From contig NZ_JAIHON010000003.1 of the NCBI RefSeq assembly GCF_021173675.1, forward strand, positions 310,001 through 374,000: a DNA stretch of 64,000 bases, read 5' to 3'. The stretch is from Streptomyces lincolnensis (GTDB lineage Bacteria; Actinomycetota; Actinomycetes; Streptomycetales; Streptomycetaceae). The translations under genes and the position numbers were made by a program. Below the pieces are notes generated by a model that was not told the origin of the DNA, did not search any database, and saw nothing but the letters and a program-made list of their open reading frames with translations. Of this stretch, positions 25,256-33,007 are shown piece by piece. The first letter of the stretch is position 1, and every line of letters starts with the position of its first letter.

Positions 25256-25548
25256 GACAGCTCCTCCGCATGGTCGGGTGAGGCGTTGTCCGCCACCACC
25301 ACGTCCGTGTGCACGGCCAGTCCGGCCAGCGCCTCGTGGACGGTCCGCAGCAGGGTCTCCCGGCACTGCGCGGAGGGCACCGTGCCGCTGACCACGACCG
25401 CTCCGGCCCGGATCTCCGCCCGCACGCCCAGCTCACCGAGTTCCTCGGCGGCGAGGCGGTCGCGCAGATGGGCGACGCGGTACTCGACGTTCTCCTCGGC
25501 GTGGGCGGCCCCGCCCGTGCCCGCCTGCTCCGCCGCGGGCTCGGTCAT
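25252..25548 (-). CDS. BON-domain protein
   Basis: 98 residues from an ATG at 25548 that overlaps the upstream stop by 4 bp (ATGA). YRVAHLRDRLAAEELGELGVRAEIRAGAVVVSGTVPSAQCRETLLRTV is one BON domain (alpha-beta-beta-alpha-beta with the central glycine GTV). BON domains usually bind membranes or ligands and often form part of secreted proteins, but there is no signal peptide here, so this copy is cytosolic. Sandwiched between nucleotidyltransferase and phosphoesterase genes. Confidence 0.85.
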   Translation of the reverse strand: MTEPAAEQAGTGGAAHAEENVEYRVAHLRDRLAAEELGELGVRAEIRAGAVVVSGTVPSAQCRETLLRTVHEALAGLAVHTDVVVADNASPDHAEELS

Positions 25549-26255
25549 CGCTGTCCCTCCTTCGCGCTCCGGTGTGTCTCGGTCCTGGGCGGAATGACCT
25601 CCAGCCGTTCCAGGAAGTAGAAGAAGGCGTCCGGCATCGGCGCGTCGCCGCAGGCACGGCGCACCTCCTCCCAGTCGACCCGTTCCCGCAGCGTGCGGGC
25701 GATCGGCAGGACCGCCCCGAAGTCGCAGTGGTGCTCGGAGAAGGCGGCCAGCAGGCTGTGCACCAGGTCGGTGGGGGCCAGGACCGGCATGAAGACCGAG
25801 TCGACGGACAGTTCCTGGGCCCGTGCCAGCAGTTCCGTGGTGACCGGCTGGTGCGCCAGCTCGAAGATGAGGTCGACCTGCTGGCCCAGGCAGTTCGCCT
25901 TCAGCAGCCAGTCCTCCGGCGGTGTGAACACCTGGAGGCCGGCCTCGCGCAGCGTGTCGGCGACGGCGTCGGCGTCCTCGGGCCGGATGCAGAAGTCGAC
26001 GTCGTGCTGGAGGTTCTGGGCGCCTCCGTGGGCGTACACGGCGACGCTGCCCGCGAGCGCGAACAGGTGGCCCTTGCGTTTCAGGATCGCGCCGACCTGC
26101 TTGGTGGCCTGGAGGATCGCCTGATTGCGGTCCAGGGGCAGGTCACCCGCGAGCACCTCGTTCTGGGGGACGAGCTCGGGATCTCCCGCCGCCAGCCGCA
26201 GCTCGGCGACGCCGGCGCGCTGGTCGAGAGCGTTGTCGTCGGCGTGCTGCGCCAT
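25545..26255 (-). CDS. Nucleotidyltransferase-fold protein
   Basis: 236 residues from an ATG at 26255. The Pol-beta-type nucleotidyltransferase signature is visible: LFALAGSVAVYAHGG with G69-S70, then HDVDFCI with D85 and D87 as the metal-binding acidic pair, followed by DLIFEL carrying a third Asp. The rest is helical. This resembles the substrate-binding nucleotidyltransferase group (MNT/AbiEii-like, DUF6036-like). It could transfer a nucleotide to a protein or small molecule. First gene of a three-gene operon with overlapping starts and stops. No partner HEPN gene is adjacent, so it is not a typical MNT-HEPN toxin pair. Confidence 0.78.
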   Translation of the reverse strand: MAQHADDNALDQRAGVAELRLAAGDPELVPQNEVLAGDLPLDRNQAILQATKQVGAILKRKGHLFALAGSVAVYAHGGAQNLQHDVDFCIRPEDADAVADTLREAGLQVFTPPEDWLLKANCLGQQVDLIFELAHQPVTTELLARAQELSVDSVFMPVLAPTDLVHSLLAAFSEHHCDFGAVLPIARTLRERVDWEEVRRACGDAPMPDAFFYFLERLEVIPPRTETHRSAKEGQR

Positions 26256-26425
26256 CGAAGCCCCCTTTCCTGGTCCCCGCGCGGTCCCCGCCCGGGGACC
26301 GCCGTCGAAGAACCGTGACGGCGAGGGCCGAGTACCCGGGGCGCCGGGTTCGACACGGGCACGTCGGGCGGGGGCCCGGCCCGGCCTCTCCTGCGGGCGA
26401 TCGGCGATCCATATGAGAAGAACCC

Positions 26426-26443
26426 GCCGACGATGGCGTCGGC
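26426..26443. promoter_or_regulatory. Inverted repeat before the YCII-like gene
   Basis: GCCGACG (26426-26432) and CGTCGGC (26437-26443) with an ATGG spacer, 46 bp before the start at 26489. Candidate operator or leader hairpin. Confidence 0.35.
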
Positions 26444-26488
26444 GTCGGCAAAGGCAGTTGAGACGGTGCCCTTGGTGGGGAAGAGTCC

Positions 26489-27043
26489 GTGGGTATGGAG
26501 TTCTTCTGCTACCACCGTGATCGGCCGGGCTCCCTCGCGTTGCGCGAGGAATTGCGCGAGGAGCACTGGTCCTACATGGACCGGTACGCGAAGGAGCTGA
26601 TCGCCCGCGGTCCGACCTTCGCCGATGACGGTGAGACGCCCACCGGCAGCGTGCACATCGTGGACCTGCCCGATCCCGCCGCCGCCCGCGCGTTCGCCTT
26701 CGACGAGCCCACCCACCAGGCCGGCGCGTACCGGGACGTGCTGCTGCGCCGGTGGCGCAACCTGCTGGGGCGCACCATGTGGGACTTCCCCGGCGGCCGG
26801 ACCGGTGGCAACCGGTACCTGGTGCTCGGCCTCGGCGCCGGCCCGGCCGCCGATCTCGCCCCGCCGCCCGACCGGGACGAGCTGGTCGCCTACGGGCCCC
26901 TGCTGTCCGACGACGGCGACACCTGGCTGGGTACGGCGGTGCTGCTCAGGGCCCCGGACCCGGACGCGGCAAAAGCCGTCCTGACGCCGGACCGGTACGC
27001 GGACATCGAGGTCCACGACTGGGAGTTCGGCGGGCGTCGCTGA
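26489..27043 (+). CDS. YCII-like domain protein
   Basis: 184 residues from a GTG at 26489 (GGGGAAG six bases upstream); an ATG at 26495 is the alternative. The sequence FFCYHRDRPGSLALREELREEHWSYMDRYAKELIARGPTF shows, over two short parts, the YCII fold with its conserved His and the later AAARAFAFDEPTHQAGAY. The second half (YLVLGLGAGP..., RDELVAYGPLLSDDGDTWLGTAVLLRAPDPDAAKAVLTPDRYADIEVHDWEFGG, given here as landmarks) repeats the pattern, so it is a tandem of two YCII-like halves. YCII proteins are small dimeric enzymes or binding proteins of mostly unknown role. Confidence 0.75.
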   Translation: MGMEFFCYHRDRPGSLALREELREEHWSYMDRYAKELIARGPTFADDGETPTGSVHIVDLPDPAAARAFAFDEPTHQAGAYRDVLLRRWRNLLGRTMWDFPGGRTGGNRYLVLGLGAGPAADLAPPPDRDELVAYGPLLSDDGDTWLGTAVLLRAPDPDAAKAVLTPDRYADIEVHDWEFGGRR

Positions 27044-27100
27044 GCCACGCGGGCCCATGCCCCGCGGCCCGTGTCCCATGCCCCGCGACCCCCGTCCCCG

Positions 27101-27148
27101 GCCCCGCGGCCCTCGTCCGGTCCCGGCGTCCGGTCGAGGCCGCGGGGC
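27101..27148. terminator. Candidate bidirectional hairpin
   Basis: GCCCCGCGGCC (27101-27111) pairs with GGCCGCGGGGC (27138-27148), an 11-bp perfect stem with a 26-nt loop, between the convergent genes ending at 27043 and 27192. Two direct copies of CCCATGCCCCGCG precede it. Confidence 0.5.
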
Positions 27149-27191
27149 GAGGCCCTTGCCCACCTCCGCGGCGCGAACCGCCGCTCCACGG

Positions 27192-29375
27192 TCAGTCGTG
27201 CCGGGCGCGTTCGATGGACACCTTGGGCAGGGTGCGTGCCAGCCATGCGGGGAGCCACCAGGCCCGGGTGCCGAGCATCTGCATGGCCGCGGGGACGATG
27301 AGGCACCGGATGACCACGGCGTCGAGAAGGATCGCGACGGCCAGGCCGAGTCCGAACTGCTGGAGCATGCGGTCGGAGCTGAGGACGAAGGCGCCGAAGA
27401 CGAACATCATGATGGCCGCGGCCGCGGTGATGACCTTGCCGGTCGAAGCGAGTCCTTCGCGTACGGACTGCGCGGGGTCCTTGGTGCGGGTCCATTCCTC
27501 GTGGATGCGTGAGATGAGGAAGACCTCGTAGTCCATGGACAGACCGAAGACGATCGCGAAGATCAGCGCGGGGATGAAGGCCTCGACGGGGCCGGGCTGT
27601 GCGCCGAACCAGCCGTGCTGGAACACCAGGGTGATCACGCCGAGCGCGGCGGAGATGGACAGCAGGTTCAGGACGGCGGCCTTCACGGGAATCCAGACGG
27701 ACCGGAAGACCAGCAGGAGCAGCAGCGAGGAGACACCGACGACGACGGCGACGAACAGGGGCAGCCGGTCGGCGAGGGTCTCGGAGACGTCCTGGGAGGC
27801 GGCGGTGGCACCGCCGACCAACACCTCCGCTCCGGTGCTGCGCTCCAGGGGTGGGGCCACGTCCTCGCGCAGGCGGTGCACGAGGTCCACGGTCCCCTCG
27901 TCCTGCGGTGAGGTCGTCGGGTAGACGAACACGGTGGACAGGGCGCCGTCCTCGGAGGGCACGGCCGGGCCGGCCGCGGCGACTCCGTCGGTCGTGGCGA
28001 TCTCGGCCTGGACGGTCCTGCCGGCCTCCTGGTCGCCCTTCACCAGGACGACGAGGGGACCGTTGAAGCCGGGGCCGAAGCCCTCGGCGAGCAGGTCGTA
28101 CGCGTGCCGGGACGTGGTCCCCCGGGGGTCGTTGCCGGAGTCGGCGAAGCCCAGGCGCATGCTCAGCGCCGGTGCGGACAGCGCCAGGAGCGCGATCACG
28201 CCGACCAGCAGGGTCGGGATCGGGCGCCGTTGCACGGCGCGTGCCATGGCGCGCCAGCGGTTGCCCTCGGTCCTGCCCTTCTCCGCGGCCTTCGCCCGCT
28301 GCCTGAGCACATGGCGCTGGATGCGCCCGCCGAACAGGCCCAGCAGGGCGGGCAGCAGCACCAGGGAGGCGGCCATGGTGATCAGGACGGTGATGGCCAC
28401 CGCGAGAGCGATGCCCTGGAGGGATCCGAGCCCGAGGGCGACCAGGCCCAGCAGGGCGACGATGACCGTACAGCCCGCGAAGAACACCGTGCGGCCGGCG
28501 GAGTCGAGGGCTTTGCGGCCGGCCTCCGCGGCCCGGGCACCGGCCAGCAGCTCGTGACGGTAGCGGTAGAAGATCAGCAGCGCGTAGTCGACGCCGACCC
28601 CGAGGCCGACGAGCATCAGGATGGGCGGGGTGAAGTCGGCGACGGTGACGATGTGCGAGGCCAGGGCGATCAGGCCGATGGCACCGCCCACCGCGAACAG
28701 CGCGGTGATCAGCGGCAGTGACGCCGCCAGCAGTGAACCGAACAGCAGCACGAGGATGACCAGGGCGGCCACGATCCCGGTGAGTTCGGCGGTCGGCGCC
28801 TCCTTGTCCTCCGCGTTGCGCGCGGCCTCACCACCGACCTCGACCTGGAGGCTCTCGGTGGCGATGCTCCGCGCGGTGTCGATGATCCTTGCGACGTCCT
28901 CCTTGGGGACCTCCTCGGTCTTGCCGTCCAGCGTGACGGACGCGTAGGCGATCGTGCCGTCCTCGGACACCGCCGAGGTGTCGGTGAAGGGGCTGCGCAC
29001 GTCGGCGACCCCAGCCATCCGCTTCACCTCCGCCAGCATCGGCTCCACGCTGTCCCGGGCGCTCCGGACGCCGGCCGTGTCCTTGAAGACGATCTCGACG
29101 CTGTCGCCCGCCTGGTCGCTGCCGTGCTTCCTGAACAGGTCGGTGGCCGCCTGGGAGTCGGTGCCGGGCAGGGTGAAGTCGTTCTTGTACGCCGAGCCGG
29201 CGGCGGTGGAGCCGAGCGTGATGGCGGCCACGACGGCCACCCAGAGCACGAGGGCGGCCCAGCGATGACGTTGCGCCCAGCCGGCCAGGGCTCCGAACCG
29301 TCCGTCGGGTGCGGACGGGCCGTTCTGCGGCGGCGGTGGAGCGAGGGACGCGGCCGAGCCGCGGGGGGAAGACAT
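27192..29375 (-). CDS. MMPL-family (RND superfamily) membrane transporter
   Basis: 727 residues from an ATG at 29375 with a GAGGTAGG ribosome site; the frame is open far upstream but that is shadow. Layout: one N-terminal helix (ALVLWVAVVAAITLGS), a ~150-residue outer loop, five helices (TGIVAALVILVLLFGSLLAA, PPILMLVGLGVGVDYALLIFYRYRHEL), a second half with the same plan, and FAIVFGLSMDYEVFLISRIHEEW near 600. The two GVGVDYALLI/GLSMDYEVFL motifs are the proton-relay helices of MMPL exporters. They export lipids or lipophilic toxins. It lies 5 bp after the small membrane protein gene; divergent from a two-component system that may control it. Confidence 0.93.
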   Translation of the reverse strand: MSSPRGSAASLAPPPPQNGPSAPDGRFGALAGWAQRHRWAALVLWVAVVAAITLGSTAAGSAYKNDFTLPGTDSQAATDLFRKHGSDQAGDSVEIVFKDTAGVRSARDSVEPMLAEVKRMAGVADVRSPFTDTSAVSEDGTIAYASVTLDGKTEEVPKEDVARIIDTARSIATESLQVEVGGEAARNAEDKEAPTAELTGIVAALVILVLLFGSLLAASLPLITALFAVGGAIGLIALASHIVTVADFTPPILMLVGLGVGVDYALLIFYRYRHELLAGARAAEAGRKALDSAGRTVFFAGCTVIVALLGLVALGLGSLQGIALAVAITVLITMAASLVLLPALLGLFGGRIQRHVLRQRAKAAEKGRTEGNRWRAMARAVQRRPIPTLLVGVIALLALSAPALSMRLGFADSGNDPRGTTSRHAYDLLAEGFGPGFNGPLVVLVKGDQEAGRTVQAEIATTDGVAAAGPAVPSEDGALSTVFVYPTTSPQDEGTVDLVHRLREDVAPPLERSTGAEVLVGGATAASQDVSETLADRLPLFVAVVVGVSSLLLLLVFRSVWIPVKAAVLNLLSISAALGVITLVFQHGWFGAQPGPVEAFIPALIFAIVFGLSMDYEVFLISRIHEEWTRTKDPAQSVREGLASTGKVITAAAAIMMFVFGAFVLSSDRMLQQFGLGLAVAILLDAVVIRCLIVPAAMQMLGTRAWWLPAWLARTLPKVSIERARHD

Positions 29376-29380
29376 GATGC

Positions 29381-29596
29381 CTACCTCGAATTCGAGCGAG
29401 TGGTGCGTGGAGTCACCGCCACGCCCACGGCCGCGCCGGCGAGCGCGAGGACGGCGAGCGCCGACCCCGCGAACACGCCACCGACCGCGATCGAGAACGT
29501 TCCGACGACGGTGAGCAGCAGAATTCCGGCGGCGGCGCCCACGAGCGCGCCGACGCAGGCAGCGGTGATCCGCGTGGGAGTGAGGGACGAGAACAT
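29381..29596 (-). CDS. Small membrane protein, probable partner of the MMPL transporter
   Basis: 71 residues from an ATG at 29596. It consists of two hydrophobic helices (AACVGALVGAAAGILLLTVVG and [24 protein letters not shown], each shown as landmarks), with short basic ends. The stop is 5 bp before the MMPL start, so both are in one operon. The ribosome site is weak (GGCTCGGGG). No family recognised; perhaps an accessory subunit of the exporter. Confidence 0.6.
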   Translation of the reverse strand: MFSSLTPTRITAACVGALVGAAAGILLLTVVGTFSIAVGGVFAGSALAVLALAGAAVGVAVTPRTTRSNSR

Positions 29597-29677
29597 GGCC
29601 CCGAGCCTGCCCGCGCACCCCGGGCGGGGGCGTCGGCCCCTGGCTGGCAGTCGGTCTGCACCAGCGGCCGGAGAGGA

Positions 29678-29715
29678 CGGCCGGGCCGTACACCAGCGGA
29701 TGTACGGCCCGGCCG
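29678..29715. promoter_or_regulatory. Large perfect inverted repeat in divergent promoter region
   Basis: CGGCCGGGCCGTACA (29678-29692) and TGTACGGCCCGGCCG (29701-29715) are exact reverse complements around the 8-nt spacer CCAGCGGA. It lies between the MMPL operon (start 29596) and the histidine-kinase gene (start 29800). The inner TGTAC/GTACA halves 8 bp apart suit a dimeric regulator; the full arms could also form a cruciform or mRNA hairpin. The neighbouring response regulator is a natural candidate binder. Confidence 0.7.
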
Positions 29716-29739
29716 GTGCGTACTGCTCCAGCACGCACC
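29715..29739. promoter_or_regulatory. Second inverted repeat next to the large one
   Basis: GGTGCGT (29715-29721) and ACGCACC (29733-29739) form a 7-bp inverted repeat adjoining the larger one, 60 bp before the kinase start. Candidate promoter element. Confidence 0.35.
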
Positions 29740-29799
29740 CTGGGCGCATATCCGGACATACGGGGCTGGGTGCGGTCGTGCCGCGGGCAGAATGAAGCA

Positions 29800-30918
29800 A
29801 TGCCGCACCTGGATGTCACCCGCCTCCGCCTGCCCACAGGGCCGCGTGCCGATCTGGCGCTCGCGGGTGTCGTACTGGTGCTGGCAGGGGTGGCCGAGGG
29901 GCAGCGGCTGGGCCCGGACTGGAACGCGAGCACGTCGGTCGTCGCCTCCTGGCTCGTGGCCCTCACGGTGTGCACGGCCCTGCCGCTGCGCCGCCGACAC
30001 CCGGTGGCCGTCGGCTGGTTCACGGTGCTCGGCACGGGCCTGTACCACCTGCTGAGCACGATCGACGGGCCACTCGTCGTGATCCCCGTCGCCGCGCTCT
30101 ACGGTCTGGCGGCCCACGGGCGGATCCAGGCCGCGGTCGCCATGGCGGCCGTGATGGTCATCGGCCTGGGCGCGGGAGTGGCGGCCGGCACCGGTGATGT
30201 CAACGGCACGGCCGTGTTCATGCTGACCGGCTGGCTGGTCGCGGTGGTGGCCCTGGGCGGGATGCGCCACGGCCGGGTCGCCCATGCCGAGGAGGAGGCC
30301 AGACTGCGGGCCACGCGGGAGCGACTGCGCATCGCCCGTGAACTGCACGACGTGATCGGCCACAACATGTCGATGATCCACGTGCAGGCGTCCTCCGCCC
30401 TGCACCGGCTGCAGAAGGACCCCGCTCAGGCCCAGGAAGCGCTGACCGCCATCAAGCAGGGCAGCAAGGAGGGCCTGCGGGAACTGCGCGCCACCCTCGG
30501 CGTCCTGCGCCAGGTGGACGAGGAAGCCCCCACCGCCCCCTCACCGGGGCTGTCCACGATCGAGGACCTGGTCTCCTCGGCCGCCCGGGCCGGTGTCGCC
30601 GTACGCATCGAGCGGAGCGGAGCACCCTGCGTCCTGCCGGCGGCGGTCGACCTCGCCGCCTACCGCATCGTGCAGGAATCACTGACCAACGCCGTCAGTC
30701 ACAGCGGCGCCGAGCACGTCGTCGTCCGGCTCCACCACAGTGACCGCGCACTGACGCTCAACGTCCAGGACGACGGGAAGGGCGCGCCCCCGGCCGGGCA
30801 CGGAGCCGGCAGCGGCATCGCCGGCATGAGGGAACGGGCGCTCGCGCTGGGCGGAACACTGGACGCGGGGCCCGACAGTGCGGGCGGATTCGTCGTCCGG
30901 GCCCGGCTACCGTTCTGA
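29800..30918 (+). CDS. Two-component sensor histidine kinase (NarL-system type, HisKA_3)
   Basis: 372 residues from an ATG at 29800; no strong ribosome site is seen. The N-terminal ~165 residues hold several membrane helices (LALAGVVLVLAGVAEG, PLVVIPVAALYGLAAHG, AVAMAAVMVIGLGAGVA). RLRIARELHDVIGHNMSMIH carries the phospho-accepting His (about 182), in the HisKA_3 form that pairs with NarL/LuxR regulators. YRIVQESLTNAVSHSG is the N-box and VQDDGKGAP / GSGIAGMRERALALGG the G-boxes of the ATPase domain. Its partner regulator follows 52 bp downstream. Senses an unknown signal at the membrane, likely related to the exporter encoded divergently. Confidence 0.93.
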   Translation: MPHLDVTRLRLPTGPRADLALAGVVLVLAGVAEGQRLGPDWNASTSVVASWLVALTVCTALPLRRRHPVAVGWFTVLGTGLYHLLSTIDGPLVVIPVAALYGLAAHGRIQAAVAMAAVMVIGLGAGVAAGTGDVNGTAVFMLTGWLVAVVALGGMRHGRVAHAEEEARLRATRERLRIARELHDVIGHNMSMIHVQASSALHRLQKDPAQAQEALTAIKQGSKEGLRELRATLGVLRQVDEEAPTAPSPGLSTIEDLVSSAARAGVAVRIERSGAPCVLPAAVDLAAYRIVQESLTNAVSHSGAEHVVVRLHHSDRALTLNVQDDGKGAPPAGHGAGSGIAGMRERALALGGTLDAGPDSAGGFVVRARLPF

Positions 30919-30970
30919 AGGCGACCACGCGTCCCTGAAGGCAACCACGAGCCGATCGGCGGAGCAGTTG

Positions 30971-31642
30971 ATGATCAGGATCCTGCTGGCGGACGACCAG
31001 CGCCTCGTGCGCGCGGGGATCCGCGGCATCCTCGACGACGAGGACGACCTGCACGTGGTCGCCGAGGCCGCCGACGGGCACGCCACGCTCGCCGCCTGCC
31101 GTGAACTGCGGCCCGACGTCGTGCTGATGGACATCCGCATGCCCGGCATGGACGGCCTCGAAGCGGCGCGCCGCATCGCCGCCGACGAGCAACTGGCCTC
31201 GGTGAAAGTGGTCATGCTGACGACCTTCGACCTGGACGAGTACGTGTACGGGGCGCTGCGCGCCGGCGCCACGGGCTTCCTCGTCAAGGACACCGAACCG
31301 GCGGAACTCCTGCACGCGGTCCGCGTCGCCGTCCGCGGCGACGCCCTCATCAGTCCGTCCGTCACCCGACGGCTCATCACCGAATTCGCCAACCGCCCCG
31401 ACCACACCCGCAAGCCCGACCAACGCCTCGACGCCCTGACCGTCCGCGAGCGCGAGGTCATGCAGCTGATCGCCGCCGGCTGCACCAACGACGAGATCGC
31501 CGCCCGCCTCGTGGTCTCCCCCCTGACCGCCAAGACCCATGTCAGCCGCATCATGGCCAAGCTCGGAGCCCGGGACCGCTCGCAGGTCGTCGTCCTGGCC
31601 TACGAGTACCGCATGGTCAGACCTGGATGGCTCACGGACTGA
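30971..31642 (+). CDS. NarL/LuxR-type response regulator
   Basis: 223 residues from an ATG at 30971 with GGCGGAGC upstream. The receiver domain has ILLADDQ (acidic pair at 8-9), the phospho-accepting Asp54 in VVLMDIRMPGMDG, the Thr in VVMLTTFD and Lys in GFLVKDTEP. The C-terminal LuxR helix-turn-helix is LTVREREVMQLIAAGCTNDE to AKTHVSRIMAKLG (about 155-210). Pairs with the kinase upstream. It likely binds the inverted repeat at 29678-29715 to control the kinase-regulator pair and the MMPL operon; that target is an inference. Confidence 0.94.
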   Translation: MIRILLADDQRLVRAGIRGILDDEDDLHVVAEAADGHATLAACRELRPDVVLMDIRMPGMDGLEAARRIAADEQLASVKVVMLTTFDLDEYVYGALRAGATGFLVKDTEPAELLHAVRVAVRGDALISPSVTRRLITEFANRPDHTRKPDQRLDALTVREREVMQLIAAGCTNDEIAARLVVSPLTAKTHVSRIMAKLGARDRSQVVVLAYEYRMVRPGWLTD

Positions 31643-31845
31643 ACCCGTGGCCGCCACCGGCCTCCGCCACACCGACGACTGCCGTGACCGACTGCCGTGA
31701 CCGTCTGCCGTGACCGACTTCGGTGACCACGGGACCCCTCCCGGACACCCGCGCGTAGAACGGCCTCATGACCACATCGGCCCGCCGTGCGGGCCGGCTG
31801 CGGCGGAGCACCGGTCGTCGCAGGCGTCGTCGAGGAGGGACGGTC

Positions 31846-32292
31846 ATGGGGCAGGTGCGCGAGGGGGCACGGCTGGGGGCCTGGGCCGTCGGCGTGGTCG
31901 CCGGCCTGGCGGTGTTGTACGTGATCGGGGTGTTCGCCTTCGGGGGCGCGGGGTGGATCACCGCCCCGTTCCGCGGCGAGGCGGACGAGCGCGAGAACAC
32001 CGTCGGCTCCGGCGAGTTCCGTCGGACCACGTACGAGGAGTTCTTCGACCTGTGCGAGGCCGTCCAGAACGCCGAGGGGACGATCCAGGCGCTCCAGGAG
32101 GAGCGGAGGTCCGCCTCGGAGACTCGTACGACGCAGATCGACCAGTCGATCACCGCGCTGAAGGCCACACGGATCGAGTCGGTCAACGCCTACAACGCGA
32201 AGGCCGCCCAGGAGCACCGCGCGCCCTTCCGTGACAAGGATCTGCCGTACCGGCTGGACGCCGGCGCCGAGCGCACGACGTGCGCCGACTGA
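31846..32292 (+). CDS. Single-pass membrane protein of unknown function
   Basis: 148 residues from an ATG at 31846, which has GGAGGGAC upstream; a longer frame from 31768 adds an Arg-rich stretch without a ribosome site. One membrane helix (AWAVGVVAGLAVLYVIGVFAF) anchors an extracellular or periplasmic-side domain, with TYEEFFDLCEAVQNAEGTIQ then a helical, probably coiled-coil stretch (LQEERRSASETRTTQIDQSI) and a final Cys. It lies 34 bp before a lipoprotein gene, so they probably act together at the cell surface. No family recognised. Confidence 0.7.
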   Translation: MGQVREGARLGAWAVGVVAGLAVLYVIGVFAFGGAGWITAPFRGEADERENTVGSGEFRRTTYEEFFDLCEAVQNAEGTIQALQEERRSASETRTTQIDQSITALKATRIESVNAYNAKAAQEHRAPFRDKDLPYRLDAGAERTTCAD

Positions 32293-32326
32293 TCCCCATC
32301 TCATCCCGGGAAGAGGGCAGCACCGC

Positions 32327-32881
32327 ATGAAGAAGTCCGTACGCATGGCCCTGGCCGCCGTCGTCGCGCTCGTCCTGGGTCTTGCCCTGGCGTCCTGCAC
32401 CGACTCCAGCCAGGACAAGGAGAACAAGGCCAAGCAGGACAACTACGATCACCTGGTGGCCCAGCAGCCGGCCGGCCGCATGGCGTACTCGCCGACCCGC
32501 GAGGCGATCAACCAGTGGATCAGGACATGGGGGAAGCGGGGCAAGCTCTCCTACGTCTACATCCAGAACGCCAACGGAGAGTACGGCTACTTCATCATGA
32601 AGGGCCTGCCGGTGCCGCGCTGCAAGATGCTCACCCCCACGGAGAAGGTGGAGTCCTCCAGCAACGGCGTCGCGGTCCTCGCACAGCCCGGGATGGACGG
32701 CACGTACACGTCGGGCTCCACCTGCAACGCCTACTACGGCTTCGACGCCACGACGGGCGCGTACATGGAGTTCACGGTCGGCACGAACCAGTCGTTCTTC
32801 CTGTTCGACAAGCCGATGACGATGCCGGAGTACGCCCGGGCGAAGCAGTTGGGGCCGACCTCGGTGAAGGACGTCGAGTAG
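32327..32881 (+). CDS. Lipoprotein of unknown function
   Basis: 184 residues from an ATG at 32327 with GGAAGAGGG upstream. MALAAVVALVLGLALASC is a lipoprotein signal with Cys24 as the acylated residue. The mature part has YSPTREAINQWIRTWGKRGK, LSYVYIQNANGEYGYFIMKG, LPVPRCKMLTPTEKV and FTVGTNQSFFLFDKP; two further cysteines. Probably in one operon with the membrane protein upstream. A similar pairing of a membrane protein and a lipoprotein is met in actinomycetes and some of their phages, but no function can be assigned. Confidence 0.78.
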   Translation: MKKSVRMALAAVVALVLGLALASCTDSSQDKENKAKQDNYDHLVAQQPAGRMAYSPTREAINQWIRTWGKRGKLSYVYIQNANGEYGYFIMKGLPVPRCKMLTPTEKVESSSNGVAVLAQPGMDGTYTSGSTCNAYYGFDATTGAYMEFTVGTNQSFFLFDKPMTMPEYARAKQLGPTSVKDVE

Positions 32882-33007
32882 CGATCGTGAGCGGTCGGGG
32901 CCGGTGGGCGGCGCTCGACCGCGCACGGCCTCCGCCGGAGTGATGAGTTTTCGCACCCACACCCGTCACACCTACGACAGGACGCGACGAGGCGGAAGGA
33001 TGACGTG

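Noticed and set aside
25545..26255. MNT-HEPN type toxin-antitoxin
   Set aside because: The nucleotidyltransferase has no adjacent HEPN gene; its partners are a BON protein and a phosphoesterase.
27070..27110. Direct repeats CCCATGCCCCGCG as a mobile-element or CRISPR sign
   Set aside because: Only two copies in a GC-rich intergenic hairpin region between convergent genes.
29385..29396. Perfect palindrome CTCGAATTCGAG before the MMPL gene
   Set aside because: It lies over the last codons and stop of the 71-residue membrane protein, so it is constrained by coding and ribosome-site sequence; no second copy was found.
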